The notes under the pieces: generated by a model
The model's database searches: none
The model's input: only the letters and a program-made list of their open reading frames with translations
What the model was told of the DNA's origin: nothing
Translations under genes and position numbers: made by a program
Shown here: one piece after another, positions 41,579 through 50,528 of the stretch
Layout: each line of letters opens with the position of its first letter
Numbering within the stretch: position 1 is the stretch's first letter
NCBI GenBank assembly: GCA_023421505.1
Contig: JAEZTJ010000032.1
Location: 13,720-77,719, forward strand
Direction of reading: 5' to 3'
Source: Bacillota bacterium
GTDB lineage: Bacteria; Bacillota; Clostridia; Lachnospirales; Lachnospiraceae
DNA length: 64,000 nt

Positions 41579-42502
41579 ATGATTAGAAACAGCGATTTTG
41601 CTAGGCAGTCATTAGAATTACATTTATTTTTTGGAAGAATAATGAAAGAACATTCATTCTTTCTGGAGTTAGGTTTTACGCCTAGAGACAGTAATTATAC
41701 TCAGCAAGCAGATGTTTTTAGAAGAGAGTTTGATAGGTTATTATGGGAAGTAGTTTCGGTATCAAACGGAGTAGTTAGTTCAGATGTACTTAACTCTGGG
41801 GAAGTATTTACAAAGTACACAATTAATGCTGAAATGGCTTCTGAATATTATACAGGAATTAATATTCCTACTGAGATAACGAAGGCTGAAATGGATTTAA
41901 TGGGTGGTAGAACTCATTCTATGATGGATCAAAGGATAAACCAAACTGTTTATGTTATTAATCAAAGAGCGATAGAATTAATATCTTCACTCATACAGTT
42001 TAAATCCATAATATTATCCAATGTATTATCCTGCAAAATGTTCACAGTGAATTATCCTCTTCTTATTGACCACATCATGCGAGAAGCTAAATTATACTTA
42101 AGTATGGTTCAACATTTACAAAGTGGAGAGGAATTCGATATAGAAAATGAAGCTTTAGAACAAGAAGCCTTCTGGAATAGGATAATGGCGGAACACTCAA
42201 AATTTATCCGTGGACTATTAGACCCTACAGAAAATGATTTAATTAGTAAAGCGAATGATTTTGGAAATGAATTCGACCAATTGACAGAAGAAGCGAAAGA
42301 GGCTATGGATAATTCAATCTCTAAGGAGCAAGTAACAACAGATAGTTTAGAAGCAACAAAGGCGATTAGAGATTTTAAGGCTCAAGGCACACAGGGCTTA
42401 ATAGAATGTAAAGTAAAATCAATTATCATACCGCTACTGGGTGACCATACTTTAAGAGAAGCAAATCATTATCTAAGACTGTTAAAAATATTTGCTAAAT
42501 AA
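41579..42502 (+). CDS. DUF2935 family helical protein
   Basis: 307 residues from ATG 41579, eight bases after GGGG; the preceding GTG is too close. Two tandem four-helix repeats are visible (about 5-145 and 155-300). Each starts with the family motif: LFFGRIMKEHSFFLELGF in the first and FWNRIMAEHSKFIRGLL with DPTE in the second. Conserved Glu-His pairs in these helices suggest a ferritin-like metal site. DUF2935 proteins occur mainly in spore-forming Firmicutes; the function is not established. It stands alone, with a terminator at 42589. Confidence 0.85.
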   Translation: MIRNSDFARQSLELHLFFGRIMKEHSFFLELGFTPRDSNYTQQADVFRREFDRLLWEVVSVSNGVVSSDVLNSGEVFTKYTINAEMASEYYTGINIPTEITKAEMDLMGGRTHSMMDQRINQTVYVINQRAIELISSLIQFKSIILSNVLSCKMFTVNYPLLIDHIMREAKLYLSMVQHLQSGEEFDIENEALEQEAFWNRIMAEHSKFIRGLLDPTENDLISKANDFGNEFDQLTEEAKEAMDNSISKEQVTTDSLEATKAIRDFKAQGTQGLIECKVKSIIIPLLGDHTLREANHYLRLLKIFAK

Positions 42503-42819
42503 ATAAGGGCTTGTTAAAAGGATGTCAACAGGCTGTTTCTATGATTTAATATTATAATTTCAGTACCTACCATATCGACTCAGATAATGCCAAGTGTAAA
42601 CAAATTTCACTTGGCTTCTTTGCGTTCACATAATTATCATAAATCATAATAAAAAAATACCTAGAATCGAAATATTTTACTAATGAAAACACAGAATAGT
42701 TATGTGATAATGAAATGGGTAACTATACTCTTGTAATAGAACAGGATAAAGTTAATTTATCAATTATTAACTCTAAGCTCAAAGTTTGCAGGCTTTTGTT
42801 GAAAGGCATGGTTATTAAT
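42503..42819. other. gap before the response regulator gene
   Basis: 317 bases. It contains the terminator at 42589-42622. The open frame from 42715 lies upstream of the chosen start and has no ribosome site. No promoter could be assigned with confidence. Confidence 0.4.
42589..42622 (+). terminator. rho-independent terminator
   Basis: GCCAAGTG (42589-42596) pairs perfectly with CACTTGGC (42608-42615), followed by TTCTTTG. The T run is weak. Confidence 0.65.
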
Positions 42820-44367
42820 ATGAAGATTTTAATCGTTGATGATGAGGTACTAACAAGAAATGGATTACAGGCAAATATAGATTGGAAATCCCTGCAGATT
42901 AAAGAAGTACTGGAAGCAGATGATGGGCAGAGTGCTTTAGAAATAGCAAAAAAACATAAACCGGAAATTGTTTTAACAGATATTCGAATGCCTCGGATGG
43001 ATGGGGTGACTCTAGCTGCCAAGCTTCGTGAATTATTTCCGAATACAAGTATTATATTTATGAGTGGATATTCGGATAAGGAATATCTAAAGGCAGCAAT
43101 TAAGCTCAAAGCTACCAGTTATGTTGAAAAACCGATTAATAACAAAGAAGTAGAGAGCGCAATTGAGGAAGCAATTAAAACCCATAATCTGCTGGAACAA
43201 AATAAATATACAAAAACAATTCAGCAAATTACTAGAAGCAGTCAACTTGCTCTTATGCTCACGCGCCCGCTAAATTTGGAGGACATGAGTTATCAAGATA
43301 ATGTAAATGCCTTAAAGGTAGAATTTCAGCCTTCTACTTACTTTGTAACGATATTAGTGAAATTAAATCAATTGGTTTCTGTGGTAGGAGAGGAAAGAAT
43401 AGAAGAATTATTTAATAAGTTAAATAATTATTCAAAGATAAAAAAGATATCATTGTTATACGCTGTTAAAAATGAAAGTTTTATTGTGCTTAATCTCTAT
43501 TCCAATACGAAGCTATTAGAATCGGCGGTTTTAGATTATGTGCGCTATGTGAAAGAATGTATGGATAAAATATGTCCCTTCTTTATTGCAATAGGTAATG
43601 CTGTAAACGGCCCGGAACGTGCCTATGAGTCCTATAATAATGCCGTTTTGCTTATTCAGGGAAGTTTTTTCTACCCATACAACAGCATTCTGAACAGACT
43701 AGATCGAGTAGATCATAATCTTTCTTATATTGAGGAACAGGCAGATAAATTTAGACAGGCTATAACGGAGCAGGAATTCGACCTTGCAAAACAAAGTGTA
43801 AATGATCTCTATCGGCACTTGAAAAGTGGTAACACACTACTACCCAGTCAAGTAAAGGATCTATATTATAAGCTTTTTAGTGCTATAGAAAATGTTTATG
43901 TGAGTCTTATGATAACACAGCAGGAGGGGTTCTCTACAATCTGGGATATCATCTCAGAGAGCCAGATTCTTGATGAATTAAACGCTTTATTACTGGAAAA
44001 GATGGAGGAGCTAATTCAGGCGATTAACAACCGACAGCCGGAAAATCCAATTATTTTTATGATGAAGGAATTTATCCATAAGAATTATTTTATGGATTCC
44101 TTGTCAGTAAAGAATATCAGTGAATACATTCATTTATCTACTGCATACGCATGTACACTCTTTAAAAACGAGACGAATCAAACATTAAATCAATACCTGA
44201 CTGATTATAGGATTGAGAAAGCAAAGCAATTATTAGCTGATCCTAGAAATAAAATCAGTGACATATCCTCAAAGGTTGGATATACAGACGGGAACTATTT
44301 TGCTAAAAGCTTTAAGAAAAGCGTTGGACTTTCACCCTCAGAATATAGGGAGAAGATGCTAGTGTGA
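42820..44367 (+). CDS. AraC-type response regulator (YesN family)
   Basis: 515 residues. The receiver domain (about 1-120) starts MKILIVDDEVLTRNG, with phosphoacceptor Asp54 in VLTDIRMPRMDG and Lys in VEKPINN. A long middle region is followed by a C-terminal AraC helix-turn-helix pair (IHKNYFMDSLSVKNISEYIH, and ISDISSKVGYTDGNYFAKSFKK). This family responds to sugars through a YesM-type kinase, here the next gene. The start ATG 42820 is chosen because the receiver domain begins there; an open frame upstream gives 35 extra residues without a ribosome site. Its stop codon lies inside a 71-bp hairpin repeat. Confidence 0.93.
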   Translation: MKILIVDDEVLTRNGLQANIDWKSLQIKEVLEADDGQSALEIAKKHKPEIVLTDIRMPRMDGVTLAAKLRELFPNTSIIFMSGYSDKEYLKAAIKLKATSYVEKPINNKEVESAIEEAIKTHNLLEQNKYTKTIQQITRSSQLALMLTRPLNLEDMSYQDNVNALKVEFQPSTYFVTILVKLNQLVSVVGEERIEELFNKLNNYSKIKKISLLYAVKNESFIVLNLYSNTKLLESAVLDYVRYVKECMDKICPFFIAIGNAVNGPERAYESYNNAVLLIQGSFFYPYNSILNRLDRVDHNLSYIEEQADKFRQAITEQEFDLAKQSVNDLYRHLKSGNTLLPSQVKDLYYKLFSAIENVYVSLMITQQEGFSTIWDIISESQILDELNALLLEKMEELIQAINNRQPENPIIFMMKEFIHKNYFMDSLSVKNISEYIHLSTAYACTLFKNETNQTLNQYLTDYRIEKAKQLLADPRNKISDISSKVGYTDGNYFAKSFKKSVGLSPSEYREKMLV

Positions 44368-44433
44368 ATTGTTGAAAAACACAATTCACACTTGGAAGTT
44401 TGTGCTTGCGTCTTCCTCAGCACAAACTAATTC
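44363..44433 (+). repeat. 71-bp dispersed hairpin repeat, copy 2
   Basis: Matches 12545-12615 at 66 of 71 positions, keeping both stems (GTGAATTGT/ACAATTCAC and TTTGTGC/GCACAAA). It overlaps the regulator's stop codon. A further TGTGAAT/ATTCACA hairpin at about 44455-44495 follows before the kinase gene. Confidence 0.85.
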
Positions 44434-44521
44434 AAAGGGGAGACATGATATGTTAGTGTGAATAGTCTTGCAAAGGCATGCAAGTATAATTCACATCTCT
44501 AATTTAAATTGGAGGGTAAAA

Positions 44522-46342
44522 TTGAAAAAACTATTAGAACGTATAGTCTTGGGCTTCAGACTTGATCTTAAATTGAGAACAAAGCTTTTGATTTCCCATA
44601 TGACATTAATCATTATACCGACGCTTGTGCTTACCTTTTCTCTTTACAATAAGCTCTATGACATAATGGTTACGGATTCTATATTATCTGAGCAGGCTTT
44701 AACCGAGCAGACTACAAAAACCATAGAGGCAACCTTGGCTCAGATTATCAATGCTTCGCATTCCGTGGCTGAGAATAAGCTGATCAGGGATATAATTGAG
44801 AGCACTAATAATGAGGAACGTAACTTCACTATGCCGTCTGACCAAACAAAAGAGTTGAATCAATATGTAGATTCCTTAATTGATCATTCCCTGATTACTT
44901 CCATTCATACCTATTTGGATGGAAGCTTTGAAAAGGGATTGAAATCAGATATGGATAAAGAAAATAAAGTTTTAAAGCCGATATCGGATATTTATGGCTC
45001 GTATTGGTATGGAATATTTGGTTCAAAGGATATTGAGGATTTATTATGCCCAACCTTATATTTATCTCCGACAGAAAGTAAAGAAGCTGGAGATATGGCT
45101 TATATCAGTAAACTGAGTTTTACAAAGGATAATAAGAAATATGCTGCATATGTTGCCGTTTATTTTTCTAAGGAAAAGTTTGATAGTATTTTAAAGCAAA
45201 ATATCAGTATTTCTAAGGGGGCTTCCTATATCATAAATGAGAGGGATACACTAGTCTCCACCTCGAATAGAGCGCTATCCGGAGCATATTTTATGACCTA
45301 TGATGATCTGGAAAGGACGATTGGAAGAGCGGATAAATATTCTACCAAAACCTATCTAGGAGAGAGCTTTTATGTAGGATATTATAATATTAGTGATACG
45401 GATTGGCGACTGGTCTCTATTTTACCGGTTTTTGACCTGATAGCTAAGGGAAGGTTTATCGTCTACTTATTCTTTGGCTTCTATATTATCTTTTCCATGG
45501 TTGCATTTGCAATCTCCATGCTTTTATCAAATTCAATCGTAAAGCGGATTCAAGCGGTTGTTGAACCTATGAAATTGGCCAAATACGGTGTACCGGTACC
45601 AATAGAAATAAAAGAGACTTCAAAGGATGAGATTGGAACTTTAATTGATACCTATAACTTTATGTCTAATGAGATTAATAATCTGCTGGAGGATCAGGCA
45701 AAAACAGCGGAAGAACTTCGTATCTCTGAATTTAAGGCACTACAGTCGCAGATCAATCCTCATTTTTTATACAATAGTTTAGACATGATTAACTGGTTAT
45801 CTCAAACAGGCAAGCAGGAGGAAGTGACTAGTGCCGTACAGTCGTTAGCAAAATTTTATAAATTAACCTTAAGTAAGAGAAATGCCAGCGCAACGATTGG
45901 GATGGAGCTGGAGCATGTCATGCTGTACTGTAAGCTGCAGAATATGCGATATGAGAACCGTATTGATTTCTTAATTGATGTTCCGGAAGAATTAATGGAT
46001 TATGAGATACCAAAGCTCACCTTACAACCGATCGTAGAAAATAGTATCCTTCATGGAATTATGGAGAAGGAAAGTAAGAGAGGTAATATAACCATCACAG
46101 GCTGGAGGGAGCAGGAAGACATAATACTGGTTATTTCAGATGATGGAGTTGGTATGGAAGAAGACGAAGTGGAGGGTATCTTAAAGGGAGAGCTGAAAAA
46201 GAATACAGGCAGCAATATTGGTGTTGATAATACAAACAGCAGATTAAAATTACTATATGGAGAACAATATGGTCTTACTTACCACAGTACTCCGGGTGTG
46301 GGAACGGAAGTTGAGATACGCTTACCAGCTTCATCAAAGTAA
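44522..46342 (+). CDS. sensor histidine kinase (YesM family)
   Basis: 606 residues from TTG 44522, six bases after GGAGGG. There are membrane helices at about 20-45 and 300-325, with an extracellular sensor of about 250 residues between. A HAMP linker follows (KRIQAVVEPMKLAKYG). The His_kinase box FKALQSQINPHFLYNSLDMI carries phosphorylated His414, and the ATPase domain has N-box TLQPIVENSILHG and G-box DDGVGM. It phosphorylates the response regulator just upstream. A binding-protein gene follows after 187 bases, suggesting that ligand sensing may involve that lipoprotein. Confidence 0.93.
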   Translation: MKKLLERIVLGFRLDLKLRTKLLISHMTLIIIPTLVLTFSLYNKLYDIMVTDSILSEQALTEQTTKTIEATLAQIINASHSVAENKLIRDIIESTNNEERNFTMPSDQTKELNQYVDSLIDHSLITSIHTYLDGSFEKGLKSDMDKENKVLKPISDIYGSYWYGIFGSKDIEDLLCPTLYLSPTESKEAGDMAYISKLSFTKDNKKYAAYVAVYFSKEKFDSILKQNISISKGASYIINERDTLVSTSNRALSGAYFMTYDDLERTIGRADKYSTKTYLGESFYVGYYNISDTDWRLVSILPVFDLIAKGRFIVYLFFGFYIIFSMVAFAISMLLSNSIVKRIQAVVEPMKLAKYGVPVPIEIKETSKDEIGTLIDTYNFMSNEINNLLEDQAKTAEELRISEFKALQSQINPHFLYNSLDMINWLSQTGKQEEVTSAVQSLAKFYKLTLSKRNASATIGMELEHVMLYCKLQNMRYENRIDFLIDVPEELMDYEIPKLTLQPIVENSILHGIMEKESKRGNITITGWREQEDIILVISDDGVGMEEDEVEGILKGELKKNTGSNIGVDNTNSRLKLLYGEQYGLTYHSTPGVGTEVEIRLPASSK

Positions 46343-46396
46343 AATATAGTATCGTAGCCGTAGGTCTTGTTCTTCGAAAAGATTCATTTTTTACTA

Positions 46397-46503
46397 AACG
46401 CTCTAGAGAGCATAAGTGTTTTAACACTTATTTTCACACTGGAATAGTATCTAAAGTGTATACAATACTTACAGTTTATGCGTTTTACAATCACCAAGGT
46501 ATA
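46397..46503 (+). repeat. upstream element shared with the rhaM promoter region, copy 1
   Basis: Aligns with 53345-53457: AACGCTC, GAGCATAAGTGTTTTAA, ACTT, GGAATAGTAT (GGAGTAGTAT in the other), GTGTATACAA and CTTACAG occur in the same order and spacing. It lies just before the gene for a sugar-binding lipoprotein. It may be an operator or a dispersed repeat. Confidence 0.65.
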
Positions 46504-46529
46504 AATGGTGTCATGGAGGTGAAACATAG

Positions 46530-47564
46530 GTGAATAAAATAAAGCTTTATTTGATAATGTTTGCTTGTATCCTGTTTTTTGTAGGCTGTAATATGACTGC
46601 AATTCCTAAAACGGAAGATAAAGAGACGAAGAAATACGCCCTGATTACAAAATCTCAGGGGAATCCCTATAATGATCTGGCTGCAAAGGGGTTTCAAGAA
46701 ATTATTGAAAAAGAGGGCGGAACCTGTATTATCGCCAGTCCCAAAGAGGCAACGGCTGAAGAACAGATCTTTCTGGTACGCTCCATGATAGCGCAGCACG
46801 TTGATTCAATCGCGATTGCTGCAAATGATACCGATGCCCTGCAATCCGTATTAACGGAGGCAATCGATAAAGGAATTAAGGTTTCTACTATGGATGCCAA
46901 TACAAATGCTGCCAGCCGCCTGACTTTTGTAAACCAGGCCAGTACATCAAGAATTGGGCAAGTAATGATGGATGCTGTGTATGAGCTGACAGGGGGAGAG
47001 GGACAATGGGCCATACTTTCAGCAACCAGCCAGGCTACGAATCAGAATGCCTGGATTAGTGAGATGCAGCTTATCATGGAGGAGGAGAAGTATTCAAAAC
47101 TATCCCTGGTTAACATAGTATATGGACAGGATGATTATGATATTTCGGTGGAAAGGACAAAACAGCTTTTGGAGGAATATCCGAATTTAAAAGTGATATG
47201 TGCGCCTACAACGGTTGGAATCGAAGCAGTGGCAGAGGTTCTTAAGGATTTAGGCACAAAGACCAGTGTAAAGGTAACCGGACTTGGTTTACCCTCCAAG
47301 ATGGCAACCTATATCAGCGGATACAATCCGGTATGTCCCTATATGTATCTTTGGAATCCGCTTGATATGGGACGCTTGTCTGCGTATGTATCGTTAGCTC
47401 TTGTAAAGGGAACAATTACCGGAGAGATAGGAGAAAGCTTTCAAGCAGGTGAGTTGGGAAAGTATGAAATATCACCCTGTGAAGACGGAGGAACAGAAGT
47501 GATCGTAGCGCCACCATTAAAATTTGATGCTTATAATATAGATGATTGGAAGGATTTATTCTAA
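46530..47564 (+). CDS. sugar-binding lipoprotein (LacI-type periplasmic fold), rhamnose-transporter-like
   Basis: 344 residues from GTG 46530, after a good GGAGG. A signal peptide ends with lipobox FVGC (Cys20). The fold is that of type I sugar-binding proteins (YALITKSQGNPYNDLAAKGFQEII, then VTGLGLPSKMATYI and YMYLWNPLDMG). It is clearly similar to the second binding protein at 51980. Genes of this kind next to YesM kinases can present ligand to the sensor. It is separated from the ABC core by 453 bases with a terminator, so its main role may be sensing rather than transport. Rhamnose as ligand is inferred from the locus. Confidence 0.85.
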   Translation: MNKIKLYLIMFACILFFVGCNMTAIPKTEDKETKKYALITKSQGNPYNDLAAKGFQEIIEKEGGTCIIASPKEATAEEQIFLVRSMIAQHVDSIAIAANDTDALQSVLTEAIDKGIKVSTMDANTNAASRLTFVNQASTSRIGQVMMDAVYELTGGEGQWAILSATSQATNQNAWISEMQLIMEEEKYSKLSLVNIVYGQDDYDISVERTKQLLEEYPNLKVICAPTTVGIEAVAEVLKDLGTKTSVKVTGLGLPSKMATYISGYNPVCPYMYLWNPLDMGRLSAYVSLALVKGTITGEIGESFQAGELGKYEISPCEDGGTEVIVAPPLKFDAYNIDDWKDLF

Positions 47565-48017
47565 CATAAATTTATATGGATTGGAGTTAGCTTAATAGCA
47601 ACACGTCGCTTTTATGAAGAATATAGTGGTTAATTAAACAGTAAAGCTGCCGGTTTATGCATTAGTTTCCATTAATGCAAGACCGGCAGTTTTTTCATTC
47701 ATTGAAAAGTGCATCTATGGAATGAAAGGCCTCTGGGTTTGATGCGCTAAGGCACATTCTTTGTTCAATAAATACAGATAAAAGCCAGATTTAACCTACG
47801 TATTTTCTACATTCTGGTATCCATAATTTACAGTAGAAGAACGAACTATTTTACCTGATATCAAAAGATATTACCATTGGAAATAACACAGGATAAAGTA
47901 TGATTGTAATAGAAAGAAATTTAAGAAAAGCTGCTTGTAGTGGCATATAGAGCCTGGAGATATAAGCGACACGAAACATTAAGATTGAGAGGCTATATGG
48001 AAAGGAGAAAAATCAAG
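47565..48017. other. gap before the ABC ATPase gene
   Basis: 453 bases with a terminator at 47647-47695. The rest shows no gene; an open stretch from 47940 is in frame with the ATPase but lacks a ribosome site. The promoter of the transporter operon must lie here but I cannot place it. Confidence 0.4.
47647..47695 (+). terminator. rho-independent terminator
   Basis: CTGCCGGT (47647-47654) pairs with ACCGGCAG (47682-47689), extended inside by TGCATTA/TTAATGCA, followed by six T. It separates the sensing module from the transporter operon. Confidence 0.92.
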
Positions 48018-49520
48018 ATGAGTAATTATGTCTTGGAACTGAAGGACGTGGTAAAAACGTTTGGTGGTGTCACAGCTTTAAACGGTGTCCACTTTCAGTT
48101 AAAGCGAGGAGAGATACATGCTCTGATGGGAGAAAACGGAGCGGGTAAATCAACCTTCATTAAAGTAATAACCGGTGTACACCAGCCTGATAGTGGTGTA
48201 ATGCTCTTGGAGGGTGAAAAAATAGTATTACGTTCCACATCAGATTCAGCGAAGCTTGGAATTGCAGCTATTTATCAACATGTTACCGCATTTCCTGATT
48301 TGTCAGTCACAGAAAATATATTTATGGGTCAGGAAATTAAGAATAAAGCAGGCTTATATAACTGGAAGCTAATGCATCAAAAAGCGGAAGAGTTAATCAA
48401 ACCACTCAGCAAAGAAATAGATGTTATGAAACCTATGGGAAGCTTGAGTGTTGCGCAGCAACAGTTAGTTGAGATTGCAAAGGCTCTATCCAGGGAAGCA
48501 AATATTTTGATTATGGATGAACCGACCGCATCCTTAACAAAAACAGAATGCGAACAATTATATTCGATTGCGGAACGACTAAGAGATAGCGGAGTATCGA
48601 TTATCTTTATTACACACAAATTTGAAGATATGTACCGTCTTGCAACCAGAGTAACTGTATTCCGTGATTCCCAGTACATAGGCACCTGGGATGTTGATAA
48701 GATATCAAATCAACAATTGATTACGGAGATGGTTAACAGAGAATTGGATCAGATGTATCCTCCCAAAACCTCTAAAGTCGGTGAAGTTGTACTTGAAATC
48801 AATAACATATCCAAAGAAGGCTACTTTAAAAATGTTTCCTTTCAAGTTAGAAAGGGAGAGATTGTTGCTCTAACCGGACTTGTTGGTGCGGGTAGAACAG
48901 AGGTTTGCCAAAGCATTTTTGGAATTATGAATATAGATAGTGGTTCTGTTAAATTAAATAATGAAGTAGTTACAATTAAAAGTCCCATCGATGCATTAAA
49001 ATCCGGTATCGGACTTTTGCCGGAGGACAGACAAATTCAGGGATTAGTAAACCAGCTTCCGATCTATCAAAATGTTTCTTCCGCTTCCATGAAGAAGTTC
49101 CAAAAAAACAATCTGATCGATGTAAATAAGGAAATTGAGAATGCAATAGATTTATGTCAGAAAATCAACTTAAAGGCCAAAGATATCAGTGCACCTCCTT
49201 CCTCTTTATCCGGTGGAAATCAGCAGAAGGTTGTATTTGCAAAACTCTTAACCTGTGATCTTAAGGTGCTGATTATGGATGAACCTACAAAAGGTATCGA
49301 TGTAGGAGCGAAATATTCCATTTATGAAATCATGAACGAGCTTGCATGTAAGGGCTATGCCATCATTATGGTTTCCTCTGAAATGCCTGAGGTTCTAGGT
49401 ATGGCAGACCATATTGTAGTTATGAAATCAGGACGAGTAACAGGTAGTTTTAGAAGAGCAGGCGCTACGCAAGAGATGATTTTGGAAGCTTCACTAAAAA
49501 ATAAGGGATCGGAGGAATAG
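48018..49520 (+). CDS. sugar ABC transporter ATPase with two nucleotide-binding domains
   Basis: 500 residues from ATG 48018, ten bases after AAAGGAGA. Two ABC domains are visible: the first with Walker A GENGAGKST near 40 and LSVAQQQLVEIAKALS; the second with LVGAGRTE in place of Walker A and LSGGNQQKVVFAKLL. This layout is that of RbsA/MglA/RhaT-type ATPases for pentose, galactoside or deoxy-sugar uptake. The second domain is probably inactive, as usual in this family. Two permease genes follow at spacings of 3 and -1 bases. Confidence 0.95.
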   Translation: MSNYVLELKDVVKTFGGVTALNGVHFQLKRGEIHALMGENGAGKSTFIKVITGVHQPDSGVMLLEGEKIVLRSTSDSAKLGIAAIYQHVTAFPDLSVTENIFMGQEIKNKAGLYNWKLMHQKAEELIKPLSKEIDVMKPMGSLSVAQQQLVEIAKALSREANILIMDEPTASLTKTECEQLYSIAERLRDSGVSIIFITHKFEDMYRLATRVTVFRDSQYIGTWDVDKISNQQLITEMVNRELDQMYPPKTSKVGEVVLEINNISKEGYFKNVSFQVRKGEIVALTGLVGAGRTEVCQSIFGIMNIDSGSVKLNNEVVTIKSPIDALKSGIGLLPEDRQIQGLVNQLPIYQNVSSASMKKFQKNNLIDVNKEIENAIDLCQKINLKAKDISAPPSSLSGGNQQKVVFAKLLTCDLKVLIMDEPTKGIDVGAKYSIYEIMNELACKGYAIIMVSSEMPEVLGMADHIVVMKSGRVTGSFRRAGATQEMILEASLKNKGSEE

Positions 49521-49523
49521 GCT

Positions 49524-50528
49524 GTGAATAACAATAATAGTTCATTTATTAAAAAATTAATAAACGGTAGAAATAATGGTCTTTTAATTGCCTTCGCAGT
49601 ACTCCTTATCGTTGCGGCAATTATTACACCTTCGATGTATTCTGTAACCTCCATCATGAATATGCTCCAGAATAATGCAGTATATATGCTGTTAGCAGTA
49701 GGTATGATGTTAGTCATTATCACTGGAGGCATTGACCTTTCCGTAGCCTCCACCTTAGGGCTTACCGGTGTTATCTGCTCTTCACTAATGAGTAAGAATA
49801 TGGGGGTTCCTGCGTTTGTATGGGTTTTACTTAGTATTTTAATTGGTGCCTTATGTGGTGCTTTTAACGGCTTTATTGTCGGATATTTAAAGATGGTTCC
49901 GATGATTGCAACACTTGGAACCATGTATATTTACCGTGGATTTGCATTTCTTGCGTCCGGTGGTGAATGGTGGTTCCCTCACCAGTTTACCGAAGGTTAT
50001 TTAAAATTTGCGACCGGTAAAATATTCGGGCTATATAACATTCTTTGGATTACAATAGCAATTTTCATTATTGCAGGTATCTTTTTAGGATTTACCGCAA
50101 AGGGAAGAAGAATTTATGCGATTGGTACGAGCAAGGAATCCGCAAAGGTAGCGGGTATTAATGAAGCGAAAACAACCTTTATGGCATTTACCCTCTGTGG
50201 TGCTTTAGCAGGTCTTGCAGGAATGCTTTATACAGCCAACTATGCAATTTCTTACTATGGTATGGGTGAAGGCTATGAAATGATCGCAATTGCGATCTGC
50301 ATTCTTGGCGGAGTTAGTATTTCTGGTGGAAAAGGTAGAATAGACGGGGTTATCATCGGTGCCTTAATGATGAGCGTTATCACTTATTTTATCAGCTTAC
50401 TTCCGGGACTCAGTGTATGGCAGAATGCAATCCAGGGCGGCATTATCATCGTTGCTGTTGCGATAAACCTGTTTACCAATTATTCTGCTCGTAAACGTGT
50501 ATTAAAAGAAAGGGGTGCTTTAATCTAA
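49524..50528 (+). CDS. sugar ABC transporter permease 1 (RbsC-like)
   Basis: 334 residues from GTG 49524, after GGAGG. It has about nine membrane helices and the BPD_transp_2 motifs GGIDLSVAST, LGALCGAFNGFIVG-like segments, and IAICILGGVSISGGKGRIDG. Permeases of this family carry ribose, galactose, xylose or rhamnose. It is translated with the second permease, overlapping it by one base (TAATG). Together they likely form a heterodimer. Confidence 0.93.
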   Translation: MNNNNSSFIKKLINGRNNGLLIAFAVLLIVAAIITPSMYSVTSIMNMLQNNAVYMLLAVGMMLVIITGGIDLSVASTLGLTGVICSSLMSKNMGVPAFVWVLLSILIGALCGAFNGFIVGYLKMVPMIATLGTMYIYRGFAFLASGGEWWFPHQFTEGYLKFATGKIFGLYNILWITIAIFIIAGIFLGFTAKGRRIYAIGTSKESAKVAGINEAKTTFMAFTLCGALAGLAGMLYTANYAISYYGMGEGYEMIAIAICILGGVSISGGKGRIDGVIIGALMMSVITYFISLLPGLSVWQNAIQGGIIIVAVAINLFTNYSARKRVLKERGALI

